64,000 bases of DNA from the NCBI GenBank assembly GCA_014649575.1, contig BMTH01000012.1, forward strand, positions 158,122-222,121, written 5' to 3'. Shown in pieces: positions 8,394 to 16,180 of this stretch; position 1 is the first letter of the stretch, and every line of letters begins with the position of its first letter. Below the pieces are notes generated by a model. That model searched no databases. It had not been told where the DNA came from and was given only the letters and a program-made list of their open reading frames with translations. Position numbers and translations under genes: made by a program. The stretch comes from Streptomyces griseoincarnatus. Lineage in GTDB: Bacteria > Actinomycetota > Actinomycetes > Streptomycetales > Streptomycetaceae.

Positions 8394-8873
8394 TCAGCTC
8401 TGGATGATGCGCTGGACGCCGGCGATGCCCTCGCGGGTCCCGATGACGACGAGCACGTCCCCTGCTGCCAACGGCTGGACGGGGCTGGGCGAGGCGATGA
8501 CGTCCTCACCCCGGACGACCGCCACGATCGACGCGCCGGTGCGCGTCCGGGCCCGCGTGTCCCCGAGCATCCGGCCGGCGAACGGACTGCCGGGCCGGAC
8601 CTCGACCTGCCCCGCGCTCAGCCCGGGCACCTCGCGCGTCAGGTCGGCGAAACGCTCCGCGATGCGCGGGGCACCGAAGATCTCGGCGAGGGCGTCGGCC
8701 TCCTCGCTCGTCAGTCTCAGCACGGGGTGGGCTTCGTCGGGATCGTCGCCCGGGTAGACGACCAGCTCGAACTCCCCCGACCGCGGGGCGACGACGCCCA
8801 CCCGGTCGCCCTCGTGGTTGACGAACTCGTAGCGCATTCCCACGCCGGGCAGCAGTACCTCGCTGACGTCCAT
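8394..8873 (-). CDS. TrkA-C (RCK_C) domain regulatory subunit (KhtT-like)
   Basis: A 159-residue cytosolic protein. An N-terminal strand-rich part (MDVSEVLLPGVGMRYEFVNH, VGVVAPRSGEFELVVY) precedes a C-terminal TrkA-C domain at about 75-157 (LSAGQVEVRPGSPFAGRMLG to GDVLVVIGTREGIAGVQRI). This is the organisation of KhtT, the gating subunit of KhtU. The ATG at 8873 was chosen because a CAGGGTGAT Shine-Dalgarno-like stretch precedes it and the family begins close to this point; an upstream extension to 9014 has no homology. It is divergent from the usp gene at 9162, with a candidate operator between them. Confidence 0.85.
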   Translation of the reverse strand: MDVSEVLLPGVGMRYEFVNHEGDRVGVVAPRSGEFELVVYPGDDPDEAHPVLRLTSEEADALAEIFGAPRIAERFADLTREVPGLSAGQVEVRPGSPFAGRMLGDTRARTRTGASIVAVVRGEDVIASPSPVQPLAAGDVLVVIGTREGIAGVQRIIQS

Positions 8874-9044
8874 GCCTATCACCCTGTCGGCCGTGTCGGG
8901 TCCGGATCCGTGCGGGCGGGGCCGCTCCCCGGGGCCCCGTCGTACTCGTTCTTCGGCATGCGTGACAGGCCACCCGAGTACGGGCGTTCCGGCGTGGTCC
9001 GTCCGGGGGAACACAGTCTCCTGGCCGGTCGGCGGGCCGGGTCA

Positions 9045-9058
9045 GGGCCGAGTGGCCC
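9045..9058. promoter_or_regulatory. Candidate inverted repeat between khtT-like and usp
   Basis: GGGCC-GAGT-GGCCC, an almost perfect dyad with the four-base spacer seen in the other island sites, lies 104 bp upstream of the usp at 9162 and 172 bp upstream of the khtT-like gene. It could serve both divergent units. Confidence 0.45.
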
Positions 9059-9115
9059 GGTTTCTGGCCCTGTCGGACCTTGGCCGGGGTGATCGCCCTG
9101 CTGGAGGGTGAAACC

Positions 9116-9139
9116 GAGAGGCCGGATCCGCGGCCTCTC
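9116..9139 (+). promoter_or_regulatory. Hairpin in the usp leader
   Basis: GAGAGGCC (9116-9123) and GGCCTCTC (9132-9139) pair perfectly around an eight-base loop, ending ten bases before the GGAGAGGAAGG ribosome site of the usp at 9162. In RNA it could affect translation initiation or stabilise the transcript. There is no direct evidence for a function. Confidence 0.4.
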
Positions 9140-9161
9140 CACGAAGGAGAGGAAGGCCCCC

Positions 9162-10043
9162 GTGAGTGATCCGGTGATCGTAGGGGTGGACGGCTCGGAG
9201 TCGAGCCTCGCCGCGGTCGGTGTCGCGGCCCGCGAAGCCCGCCTGCGCGGCACATCGCTGCGCGTCGTCCACGCCATGGGCCGCCCGTCCGCCCATCTGC
9301 CGGCCGGCGCGGCGCCGTGGAGTCCGGCCGACCACGGCCTGGAACCGATGGTGCACGGGCAGCTGGCCCTGGCGGAGGAGCGGGCTCATGCGGCCGCACC
9401 GGGCATCGGGATCACTCGCTCGGTGGTCACCGGTGACGCGATCGAGGTCCTGGAGATCGAGTCACGGTCGGCGGCGCTGACAGTGGTCGGCAGTCGCGGC
9501 CTGACGGGCTTCTCCGGGCTGCTGCTCGGCTCGACGGCGGTGCATCTGGCCGCGCACGGCCACGGCCCGCTGATGGTGGTACGCGGCCGTCCGGAGCCGG
9601 ACGGGCCGGTGCTGCTCGCCGTGGACGGTTCCCCGGCCGGGGAGCGGGCGGTGGAGTTCGCGTTCGCCGAGGCCGCGCTGCGCGGTGCCCCGCTCGTGGC
9701 GCTGCATGTGTGGAACACCTGGAGCGAAGGCGCCTACAAGGCACCCCTCGATCCGCTGGCCGCGATGGTGGCGAACGCCGACCAGCTGCGGGAGGCCGAA
9801 CAGCGGCTCCTCGACCGTACCGTGGCCGCCTGGCAGGAGATCTATCCGCAGGTCACCGTCGAGCGGCGCCTGGTGCGGTCCCGGATCCGCAACGCGCTGA
9901 TCGACGCAAGCAAGGAAGCCCGGCTGGTGGTGGTCGGAGCCCGGGGCAGTGGCGGCTTCACCGGCCTGCTCCTGGGATCGGTCAGCCAGGCGCTGCTGCA
10001 CCACGCGCACTGCCCCGTCACCGTCGTCCGCGGCAAGGAGTGA
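9162..10043 (+). CDS. Universal stress protein, tandem Usp domains
   Basis: A 293-residue cytosolic protein of two UspA domains (about 1-145 and 150-290). Domain 1 starts DPVIVGVDGSESSLAAV and has GSRGLTGFSGLLLGSTAVH; domain 2 starts VLLAVDGSPAGERAVEF and has GARGSGGFTGLLLGSVSQALLHH. Both keep the G-x2-G-x9-G(S/T) ATP-binding pattern. Tandem Usp proteins of this type (for example Rv2623 of M. tuberculosis) bind ATP and accompany growth arrest. The GTG at 9162 has GGAGAGGAAGG upstream. A hairpin and a candidate operator lie in its leader and promoter. Confidence 0.95.
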   Translation: MSDPVIVGVDGSESSLAAVGVAAREARLRGTSLRVVHAMGRPSAHLPAGAAPWSPADHGLEPMVHGQLALAEERAHAAAPGIGITRSVVTGDAIEVLEIESRSAALTVVGSRGLTGFSGLLLGSTAVHLAAHGHGPLMVVRGRPEPDGPVLLAVDGSPAGERAVEFAFAEAALRGAPLVALHVWNTWSEGAYKAPLDPLAAMVANADQLREAEQRLLDRTVAAWQEIYPQVTVERRLVRSRIRNALIDASKEARLVVVGARGSGGFTGLLLGSVSQALLHHAHCPVTVVRGKE

Positions 10044-10149
10044 CCGTGTCCCGGCGGACCGCGGTCCCCGCCCCGGCCTCGCGTCACCGCCGAGCCCTCC
10101 GTGGGCGGGGTGGGAGGCCACCGACGTGCCGGACCTGCCCGGCGTCCCC

Positions 10150-10312
10150 GGCCACAGGCCTGACCACGGCCGAAGCCGAGCGGCGAGCCGCCGGCCACGG
10201 AGCCGACGCGCCGGCCGGACCGGCCCGCGCGCCGCAGTGGTGACGCACTCCGAACCACTTCCGCAGCCGGCTGATCGGCCTCCTGCTCGCCGCCGCCGTC
10301 GGCGTCATCGGT
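10150..10312 (+). pseudogene. N-terminal remnant of a P-type cation ATPase
   Basis: The + frame reads GLTTAEAERRAAGHGADAPA, the cation-ATPase N-terminal signature, then stops at 10241-10243. In a shifted frame it continues NHFRSRLIGLLLAAAVGVIG, the first transmembrane segment expected next in such pumps. After 10312 the similarity ends abruptly at the remains of a GH65 gene on the other strand. The catalytic core, several hundred codons, is absent. M. tuberculosis carries CtpF, a P-type ATPase, in its DosR regulon, which makes this a plausible former island member. Confidence 0.6.
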
Positions 10313-10701
10313 CGGTGCGACGCTCACGGCGCGGCCGGCGACCACCACGCTGACCGGTGACTCCTCCGAATCGGGGACCTCGATCTCGATCTCGATCTCG
10401 ATCTCTCCGTCTCGGCGGCGAACGCCGATGCCCCTGTGGCCGCGGTACCGCAGGGAGAAGCTGTACTCGGACAGGGCCGGGAGTGGCACCGGGTCGAGGT
10501 GAAGGGCGTCCTCGCGGGTCTCGACTCGAGGCGGTTGTGGACGCCCGCCGCGTAAGTGCCCGGGTAGTACAGAAGGCTCGCGCGGCTCTCGGGCACGGCG
10601 CCCCGGGTGGCGAAGCATCCGTTGCCGAGCGTGCGGAGCGCCTCCCGCAGCCGCTCCTCTCCCGGGAGGTAACCCTCGTACTCCCAGGTCCACTCGGACA
10701 T
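10312..10701 (-). pseudogene. Internally deleted GH65 glycosidase/phosphorylase gene
   Basis: From ATG 10701 the product starts MSEWTWEYEGYLPGEERLRE and LRTLGNGCFATRGAVPES, then YYPGTYAAGVHNRL, the N terminus of GH65 trehalose/kojibiose phosphorylase-like enzymes. At about 10520 the reading frame changes and the sequence resumes LHLDPVPLPALSEYSFSLRYRGHRGI, the C-terminal beta domain of the same family. So about 125 codons remain of a protein that normally has around 780, and the entire catalytic barrel is lost. The C terminus runs straight into the P-type ATPase relic. M. tuberculosis Rv2006, a DosR-regulon gene, contains a GH65-like part. Confidence 0.72.
10379..10406. repeat. Short tandem repeat (CGATCT)n
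   Basis: About four and a half copies of a hexamer, reading EIEIEIEIE in the minus frame of the GH65 relic. It looks like slippage expansion in a gene no longer under selection. Confidence 0.75.
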
Positions 10702-10753
10702 GCCGGCCCTCCCGTCACCCGGTGGGGGACGCGGAACGGTGCCCGGACCGGGG

Positions 10754-11635
10754 TCAGTTCCGCTGGGGAACGACGGCCACCGGGCATGCCGCGTGGTGCA
10801 GCAGCGTGTGGGCCACCCGGCCGAGTTGCAGCCCGATGTGGCCGTGCCGCCGCCGCGCGCCCACGACGAGCAGGTCGGCGCGGCGGGAAGCGTCCTGGAG
10901 CACCTGGTGGGCGGGCCCTTCGACCGTCCGGCGACGCACGTCGGCGTTCGGATGGTCATGGTCTGCGTCGCGGAGTACGTCGGTGAGGACCGCGGAGGCG
11001 TGTTCCTCGCGTACGGCCCCCGCTTCGTCCGCGATCAGCGGGTGGTCGGCATGCTGGTGGGCCGGGCGGCGCCAGGCCCGTACGGCCTCCAGCGCGCAGC
11101 CGCGTGCCGCGGCCTCACGGAGGGCGAACCGCACGGCGGCCGAGCTCCGGGTGGGATCGGCGACACCGACCACCACCTGACCGAGTGCGCCCTGCCGGTT
11201 CCGCTCCTCACCGCGCACCACGATCACCGGGCAGACGGCCCGGGCGGCCACCGTGAGGCTCACCGATCCGAGCAGCATGCCGGTGACCCCGCCACGCCCC
11301 CTGCATCCGGTGACCAGGGCGGCAGACCCCTGAGCCGCGTGCAGCAGCGCGGACACCGCGTCCTCGGGCACTACGTCGGTGGACACCTCCAGCTCCGGGT
11401 GGCGCAGGCGGGCGCGCTCGACGCTCGACGCCGCGATGTGGTCGGCCAGGATCTCCTGGGCGGGTCGGGCGGTGGCGAAGGACGGTACCCGGGCCTCGTA
11501 CCGCTCCCACAGAGAGGCATGGACGATCCGCAAGTGCAGCCGAAGACGCGCGGCCTCGTCCGCGGCCCAGTCCACCGCCTCCAGGCTGGAGTCGGAACCG
11601 TCGACGCCCACGACAAGGGGGAGCTCCACGGTCAC
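10754..11635 (-). CDS. Universal stress protein, tandem Usp domains
   Basis: A 293-residue two-domain Usp. Domain 1 (LPLVVGVDGSDSSLEAVDWA; GCRGRGGVTGMLLGSVSLTV) keeps the ATP pattern. Domain 2 (GQVVVGVADPTRSSAAV; GARRRHGHIGLQLGRVAHTLLHH) has GR in place of the final G(S/T), so nucleotide binding there is doubtful. It is closely similar in layout to the usp at 21565. The start is uncertain: GTG codons lie at 11638, 11635 and 11629, and 11635 is preferred from the spacing to AAGG. The GH65 relic follows in the same orientation, probably once in the same operon. Confidence 0.93.
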   Translation of the reverse strand: MTVELPLVVGVDGSDSSLEAVDWAADEAARLRLHLRIVHASLWERYEARVPSFATARPAQEILADHIAASSVERARLRHPELEVSTDVVPEDAVSALLHAAQGSAALVTGCRGRGGVTGMLLGSVSLTVAARAVCPVIVVRGEERNRQGALGQVVVGVADPTRSSAAVRFALREAAARGCALEAVRAWRRPAHQHADHPLIADEAGAVREEHASAVLTDVLRDADHDHPNADVRRRTVEGPAHQVLQDASRRADLLVVGARRRHGHIGLQLGRVAHTLLHHAACPVAVVPQRN

Positions 11636-11911
11636 CACCGCCTTACTGCACCGGTCGTTGCGTACTCCCTGCACTACACCGTCGCACTCCGGAGGTGCCG
11701 TCGCGACACCATCGCCGCGGCTCCCGGGCTTCACTCAGCTGTTCGGCGGTGATGGTGGAGCTGTACGGCCGGGCACCAGGTGAGCCGACGGGTTCTGCGT
11801 CTGCGGTCCCGTCAGCGATGTGACGACCCGGAGGGTTGTCGCCGTCAAGCGCGGTGCGTGCCGTGGAGCGCGTGGTGCCGAGTCGGCGGACGGGGGCCGG
11901 CATCACCGGGC

Positions 11912-12904
11912 TCACGGCTGGACGTCGAGCACGTCGGACACCGGCCGGCGTGGTGCACCCGGCCCTTGAGGGCCGTAGCCCAGCCGTAGCAGGGTCTGTG
12001 CGTAACCCGTGCCCGCCACAGGGTCCCGCAGGGGCCAGCGCAGGTCACTCCATTCGAGAGGCTGGGTGGCGAAGGAGCCGGCCAGGCCCCTGAGGGTGGC
12101 CAGCAGCAGCACGCGCTCCACGGCTCGGCCCGCGCGGAGCCAGTCCTCCGGACGATTGTGGGCCGTGCTGACCAGTGCCAGCTGGGGATGGTGTTCGAAG
12201 TCGGCCGCTTCACGTCCCGGGACCCTCCTGGAGCCCGCGAAGTCACGCACCGGCGCCTTGCCTCCCCGTCGGCGCGGCCCGAAGGCGTAGTGGGGAACCC
12301 CGTCGTCCGCGGTGGCCGCCGAGGCCGCATCGGTACGCGTCCATCGGACCAGGTCTTCGTCGGCCCCCCGGTCGGTGGCGTTGCGTGCCTCTGCCTCCCG
12401 CGCCAGTTCGAGCACCTCCTGCAGGTGCCATGCGGTGGGAAAGGCCAGGGTCGCTCCCTCGGCGTCCGCGGCCGCTCGCAGCTCCTCCCGGACGGCGTCC
12501 GGGATCTCCCGCTCGCCGAACGGGTAACGGCTGGTGTGGCGCCGGTGTATCGCCGGGTACAGCGCACCGAGGCCGCTCCTGTCGGCTGCGGCATGAGTCA
12601 GCCGTACCGTCGCCACCAGCGCGGGGTCCGTGGGGTCGGGCAGCAGTGCGGTGTCCGGACGCAGGTCCTCGTGGACGGCGGCGACCTCGAGATTGAGCAG
12701 GGCGGCGCCGCAGCCGATGTGCAGACCTCGGTTCTGGGGATCGGAGTGCGGCATGGCACGTGCCTGGTCGGCATGGATCTCGAACGTGCGGCTGCGACGG
12801 AAGTAGCGGAAGAACCAGGGCTGCGCGTTGTGCATGGACGGGGCTGCGGTGGCATCTCGGACGAGAGCGGTCACCTGCTTGTCGGCCGGCGTCGGTCGGG
12901 TCAC
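11912..12904 (-). CDS. Acg-type FMN-binding nitroreductase-like protein
   Basis: A 330-residue cytosolic protein of the Acg family, diverged nitroreductases of actinobacteria. The hallmark N-terminal motif is AAPSMHNAQPWFFRY, with GCGAALLNLEVA in the middle and RLGYGPQGPGAPRRPVSDVLD at the end. In M. tuberculosis, Rv2032 (Acg), Rv3127 and Rv3131 of this family are under DosR. They cover the flavin in a way that may sequester FMN rather than reduce substrates; whether that holds here is inference. The GTG at 12904 overlaps the TGA of the DUF1918 gene as GTGA and has GAGAGG upstream, so the two are coupled. Upstream GTG 12913 would leave no room for a ribosome site. Confidence 0.9.
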   Translation of the reverse strand: MTRPTPADKQVTALVRDATAAPSMHNAQPWFFRYFRRSRTFEIHADQARAMPHSDPQNRGLHIGCGAALLNLEVAAVHEDLRPDTALLPDPTDPALVATVRLTHAAADRSGLGALYPAIHRRHTSRYPFGEREIPDAVREELRAAADAEGATLAFPTAWHLQEVLELAREAEARNATDRGADEDLVRWTRTDAASAATADDGVPHYAFGPRRRGGKAPVRDFAGSRRVPGREAADFEHHPQLALVSTAHNRPEDWLRAGRAVERVLLLATLRGLAGSFATQPLEWSDLRWPLRDPVAGTGYAQTLLRLGYGPQGPGAPRRPVSDVLDVQP

Positions 12905-13287
12905 CGTGGCCACCCCTCTCGGACCGGTGCTCGTGTGTGCCTGCTCGTCGGCGGGAGTGACGCGCTGGCCTGTGACGTGCGTGGGCGGGATCGCCGCCCA
13001 GTCATCGCGTGCGCCGCCTGCCCACGGGGCGGTGTGGGCGCGCCGGGCGGGCTTCCGCACGGTGCAAGCGCCCGCGGCGTGCGACGGCCGAACGCCGGCC
13101 GGTCGATGTGCCGGATGTGCGCGTCGGGGCCCGGGAACACGAGCGTGATGTCGTCCGTGTCCGGCCGGCGCACGTCGTAGGGAGGCGTTCCGTCGTCATG
13201 GCGCAGTCCGACGATCCCGCCGTGGCGCCCGACGACGCCGGTCGCCGGGCTTCCCACGACGGGCCGGTCGCCAGGGTGAGCTCGCAT
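12901..13287 (-). CDS. DUF1918 domain protein
   Basis: A 128-residue protein. The first ~60 residues form the SH3-like DUF1918 domain: MRAHPGDRPVV, then YDVRRPDTDDITLVFPGPDAHI, the characteristic FPGPDA. The remaining 65 residues are basic and low in recognisable structure (RRSRPRTSQASASL), unusual because most family members stop near residue 65-75. The extension may be real, since the stop codon forms a GTGA overlap with the Acg gene. M. tuberculosis Rv0569, a DosR-regulon gene, is a DUF1918 protein. GAGGAGAG precedes the ATG. The function is unknown; pairing with Acg is the best clue. Confidence 0.75.
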   Translation of the reverse strand: MRAHPGDRPVVGSPATGVVGRHGGIVGLRHDDGTPPYDVRRPDTDDITLVFPGPDAHIRHIDRPAFGRRTPRALAPCGSPPGAPTPPRGQAAHAMTGRRSRPRTSQASASLPPTSRHTRAPVREGWPR

Positions 13288-13431
13288 GACCGCCGCCCTC
13301 TCCTCAGAACGGTGCTGTATCCAACGTGCCACGGGCGGCACCCCGCCGCACGGCTCGACCGGCGCGTAACCCTGTGAGCGGGCGGTGAGACCGGCCATGA
13401 CGGCGGTCACGGTCCGGACGGGAGAGGCGAC

Positions 13432-13865
13432 ATGCAGCATCGAACGGTCGCGGAACTCATGACCCGGAACGTCGTGACGGCACGACGCGACACGCCGTTC
13501 AAGGAGATCGCCAGGCTGCTGGCGGAGAACGACGTCACCGCCGTACCGGTGGTGGGCGACCTGGACCGCCCCCTGGGCGTGGCGTCCGAGGCCGATCTGC
13601 TCCGTGAAACGGTCGACCAGGCCGATCCGTCGGGCCGGGTGCCCGTCCCGCACCTCGAAGCGTGGGAGCGTGCCAAGGCGGAGGGTTCTCGTGCCGAGGA
13701 GCTGATGTCGGCGCCCCCGGTGTCGATCTCAGGGGCTCGGTCGAGTACCGGAGTCTGATCCCTGTGATCGAGCGTCTGGGCCGCAGCGTCGACGGGGTGG
13801 TGTCGGTCAGCGAGCACCTCGGCTACCGGACCGACGACGTCGGACGGCCCGCCACCGCGTCGTGA
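13432..13865 (+). pseudogene. Truncated, frameshifted CBS-BON gene
   Basis: The ATG at 13432 opens HRTVAELMTRNVVTARRDTP and PLGVASEADLLRETV, an intact first CBS motif, then AEELMSAPPVSI, the start of the second. There the sequence jumps to the last part of a BON domain in another frame: GSVEYRSLIPVIERLGRSVD and GVVSVSEHLGYRTDD, ending at 13865. Compared with the intact 215-residue paralogue at 3494, about 70-80 residues are missing. In the original frame a stop appears at 13756-13758, so a 108-residue single-CBS protein could still be made. It is most probably a deletion pseudogene. Confidence 0.78.
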
Positions 13866-13895
13866 CGCGGCGACCTCGAGCGTGGCGCGCGCCCT

Positions 13896-13907
13896 CCCAC
13901 ATGTGGG
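13896..13907. other. 12-bp perfect palindrome between convergent gene ends
   Basis: CCCACATGTGGG lies between the end of the CBS-BON relic and the end of the pncB-like gene. It has no loop and so is a weak terminator candidate; a protein site or chance are equally possible. Confidence 0.3.
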
Positions 13908-13916
13908 CACGGTCTG

Positions 13917-15278
13917 TCACTCGGACGGTGACGGGCTGGAGACCGCGCCCGCATGAGCCTCGGTGCGGTGCCTGACGCGGGCCGTGAGGTCGCGCAACCG
14001 CTCGGAGACCGCCGGGTGCGGGGCGACAGGTCCCCGGATGCGGCGGGCGGCCGGCGGCAGTGCGTCAAGGTCCGCGGCGAGCCTGTCCCGGCACTCGCCG
14101 AGCGTGGCACGAGGGCCGGTGCGCCGTCCGTCGCGCATCACCGTCTCGAGCAACGGCTCCGCCCCGGCCGGCGGCCGCTCGTCGGTCAGACCGATCACGT
14201 CCGCGCACCCGAGCCCGCGGAACACCTGCTTGGGGGCGGGTGCGGTCACCTTCGCCGACGACAGTTTCATCACCGGCCGGCCCTCGTACTCGACCAGCTT
14301 GTACGCCGAGTCCAAGTACGGCGCGTCGGCCGAAACGCCGAAACGGGTGCCCACGGCGTACGTGTCGATCGGTGCACCTGAGCTGACGAGTTCCTCCACC
14401 GCGTACTCGTCCAGACCACCACTCGCGGTGATGCTCACGCCGGGCAGGCCCGCGTCGTCGAGCAGGAACCGGGCGCGCCGCGCGAGGGCTCCGAGGTCGC
14501 CGCTGTCCAGGCGGATCGCGGAACCGGCCGCGTGGACGGCGGGTCCGAGTTCCCGCAGGACGCGTGCCGCGGTCCGCACCCCCTCCTCGGTGTCGTAGGT
14601 GTCCACCAGCAGGGTCACCGGGCCGGGGTGGGCGCGTGCGAAGGCGCGGAAAGCGTCCTCCTCGGTGGGGAACGCCTCGACATAGGAGTGCGCCATCGTG
14701 CCGACGGCCGGGATGCCCAGGGCGGTGGCGGCCGCCACGTTGCTGGTGCCGGCGAAACCGGCCATCGCCCCCACGCGTGCCGCCTGGAACCCGGCCTGCG
14801 TGCCATGGGTGCGGCGCAGGGAGAAGTCGACCACCGGGCGCCCGTCCGCCGCGAGAACGCACCGGGCTCCCTTCGCCGCGACGGCGGTCTGGTGGTTGAG
14901 CTGGTTGAGCACGTACGTCTCGACGAGCTGCGCCTCGGGCAAGGGCGCGGTCACCTCCAGCAGGGGCTCCCCCGCGAGCACGATCCGCCCCTCGGGCACC
15001 GCCCGCACATCACCGGTGAACGTCAGGCCCAGCAGGGGCGCGAGATCGCGCGGTGCGCGGTGCAGGACGGAAGCGAACGCTTCGACGTCGTCGGGGCCGA
15101 CGAGCAGGCCGGACAGATGGTCCAGAGCCGACTCCAGTCCCGCCGCGACCAGGAAGCCTCGTTCGGCGGGCATTCTCCGGGCGAAAAGACTGAAGGTGGC
15201 GGGACCGGTCATGCCCTCCTGCAGGTAGGACATGGCCATCGTCACTTCGTACAGGTCGGTCGTCGTCGCGTCGGACAT
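13917..15278 (-). CDS. pncB: Nicotinate phosphoribosyltransferase
   Basis: A 453-residue cytosolic NAD-salvage enzyme making nicotinate mononucleotide from nicotinate, PRPP and ATP. Family features are TTDLYEVTMAMSYL at the N terminus, RRTHGTQAGFQAARVG, GIPAVGTMAHSYVEAF, the phosphate-binding IRLDSGDLGALA, and SGGLDEYAVEELV. The ATG at 15278 (MSDATT) is preferred over 15284, since GGGAGG is eight bases upstream. It follows the Rv1733c-like gene by 37 bp in the same direction and probably shares its promoter. M. tuberculosis PncB2 (Rv0573c) is likewise in the DosR regulon, suggesting NAD maintenance in non-growing cells. Confidence 0.95.
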   Translation of the reverse strand: MSDATTTDLYEVTMAMSYLQEGMTGPATFSLFARRMPAERGFLVAAGLESALDHLSGLLVGPDDVEAFASVLHRAPRDLAPLLGLTFTGDVRAVPEGRIVLAGEPLLEVTAPLPEAQLVETYVLNQLNHQTAVAAKGARCVLAADGRPVVDFSLRRTHGTQAGFQAARVGAMAGFAGTSNVAAATALGIPAVGTMAHSYVEAFPTEEDAFRAFARAHPGPVTLLVDTYDTEEGVRTAARVLRELGPAVHAAGSAIRLDSGDLGALARRARFLLDDAGLPGVSITASGGLDEYAVEELVSSGAPIDTYAVGTRFGVSADAPYLDSAYKLVEYEGRPVMKLSSAKVTAPAPKQVFRGLGCADVIGLTDERPPAGAEPLLETVMRDGRRTGPRATLGECRDRLAADLDALPPAARRIRGPVAPHPAVSERLRDLTARVRHRTEAHAGAVSSPSPSE

Positions 15279-15315
15279 GTGCATGGCCTCCCTGGCCGTG
15301 TCCGGTCACGCCGGA

Positions 15316-15918
15316 TCACCGGCGGAACCGAGCGGCCCACAGAGGCTCCACCCGCTCCCACTCGGCGTCCCATTGCGCGTACCTCTTCCGATCGAGCTCG
15401 TGCCGCATTCCTTTCCGCGTCACGTAGATCACGGCCGCGAACCCGGCCGCGGCCGCCGTGCCCGTGAACCAGCCGGTCGTCACGGCTTGGTTCTGCGTCA
15501 TCGGCGGGACGGTGACGGCTCCGTCCTGTGTGACCCATACCCGCACGGTGGCGCCCGCGGGAGTGTGCGCCTTCACCCGTGTGTCGTCCGTCCGCGCCGT
15601 CCCTGCCTCGTCGAGCCAGCGGACCTGCGCCTGCTGTGTCTTGGTGGCGGGGACCGTCTCACCCGCCGACACCACTTCGGCGTCGACTTCATAGCGCTCT
15701 GCCGACTGGGTCCGCACTGTTTGCATGGCCGACTGGTAGGTGGCCAGTCCCGTGCCCAGCGAGGCGGCCGGTAGGCCGAGCACGAGGATCAGCAGCAGAA
15801 TGCGGCAGATCCGAGCCTCGAAGCGGTCCGAGCCGCGACGGAGCGGATTCGCCTTCCTGGGCACATGTTCGTGGCGCTGAGGCTGCGGACCCGGGGGTGG
15901 CGGATTGCGTGCACTCAT
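15316..15918 (-). CDS. Rv1733c-like two-helix membrane protein
   Basis: A 200-residue protein with a proline-rich cytosolic N terminus, a transmembrane segment at about 39-58 (ICRILLLILVLGLPAASLGT), an external domain of about 80 residues (YEVDAEVVSAGETVPAT to VWVTQDGAVTVPP), and a second segment near 145-165 (AVTTGWFTGTAAAAGFAAVIY) followed by a charged tail ending AAWRFRR-like residues. This is the layout of Rv1733c, a DosR-regulon membrane antigen of unknown function, and of its many Streptomyces relatives. GGAGGTG precedes the ATG. A candidate operator is 73 bp upstream. Confidence 0.85.
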   Translation of the reverse strand: MSARNPPPPGPQPQRHEHVPRKANPLRRGSDRFEARICRILLLILVLGLPAASLGTGLATYQSAMQTVRTQSAERYEVDAEVVSAGETVPATKTQQAQVRWLDEAGTARTDDTRVKAHTPAGATVRVWVTQDGAVTVPPMTQNQAVTTGWFTGTAAAAGFAAVIYVTRKGMRHELDRKRYAQWDAEWERVEPLWAARFRR

Positions 15919-15990
15919 GATCCACCTCCAGCAGGTGGCCGGCTCGTCCCCCGCTCCTTCCAGCCTGAGGCAAGTGGCGCATCGGACACA

Positions 15991-16004
15991 GGGCCGAACG
16001 TCCC
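15991..16004. promoter_or_regulatory. Candidate inverted repeat in a divergent promoter
   Basis: GGGCC-GAAC-GTCCC lies between the Rv1733c-like gene (start 15918) and the kinase/ATPase gene (start 16181). The GTCCC arm is identical to the mycobacterial DosR half-site core. It is one of the best matches in the island. Confidence 0.5.
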
Positions 16005-16180
16005 CGGGCGGGCTGTCGCCGCTGCACCCCTGTGGCCGGGCCCGGCGTCCCGGTGGACATGCGTCGTGCACCGGTTTGGGGTACTTCTCGAACTACGGAG
16101 TCGCCACGCCTTCCAGCTTCCAGCGAGACGGGGAGCACCGCTATGTGGTCAGCCCTTCCTGAACGGCGGAGGACGAGACC

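Noticed and set aside
9054..9072. Second GGCCC...GGCCCTG repeat beside the 9045 site
   Set aside because: Arms are in direct rather than inverted arrangement with wrong spacing; not counted as an operator.
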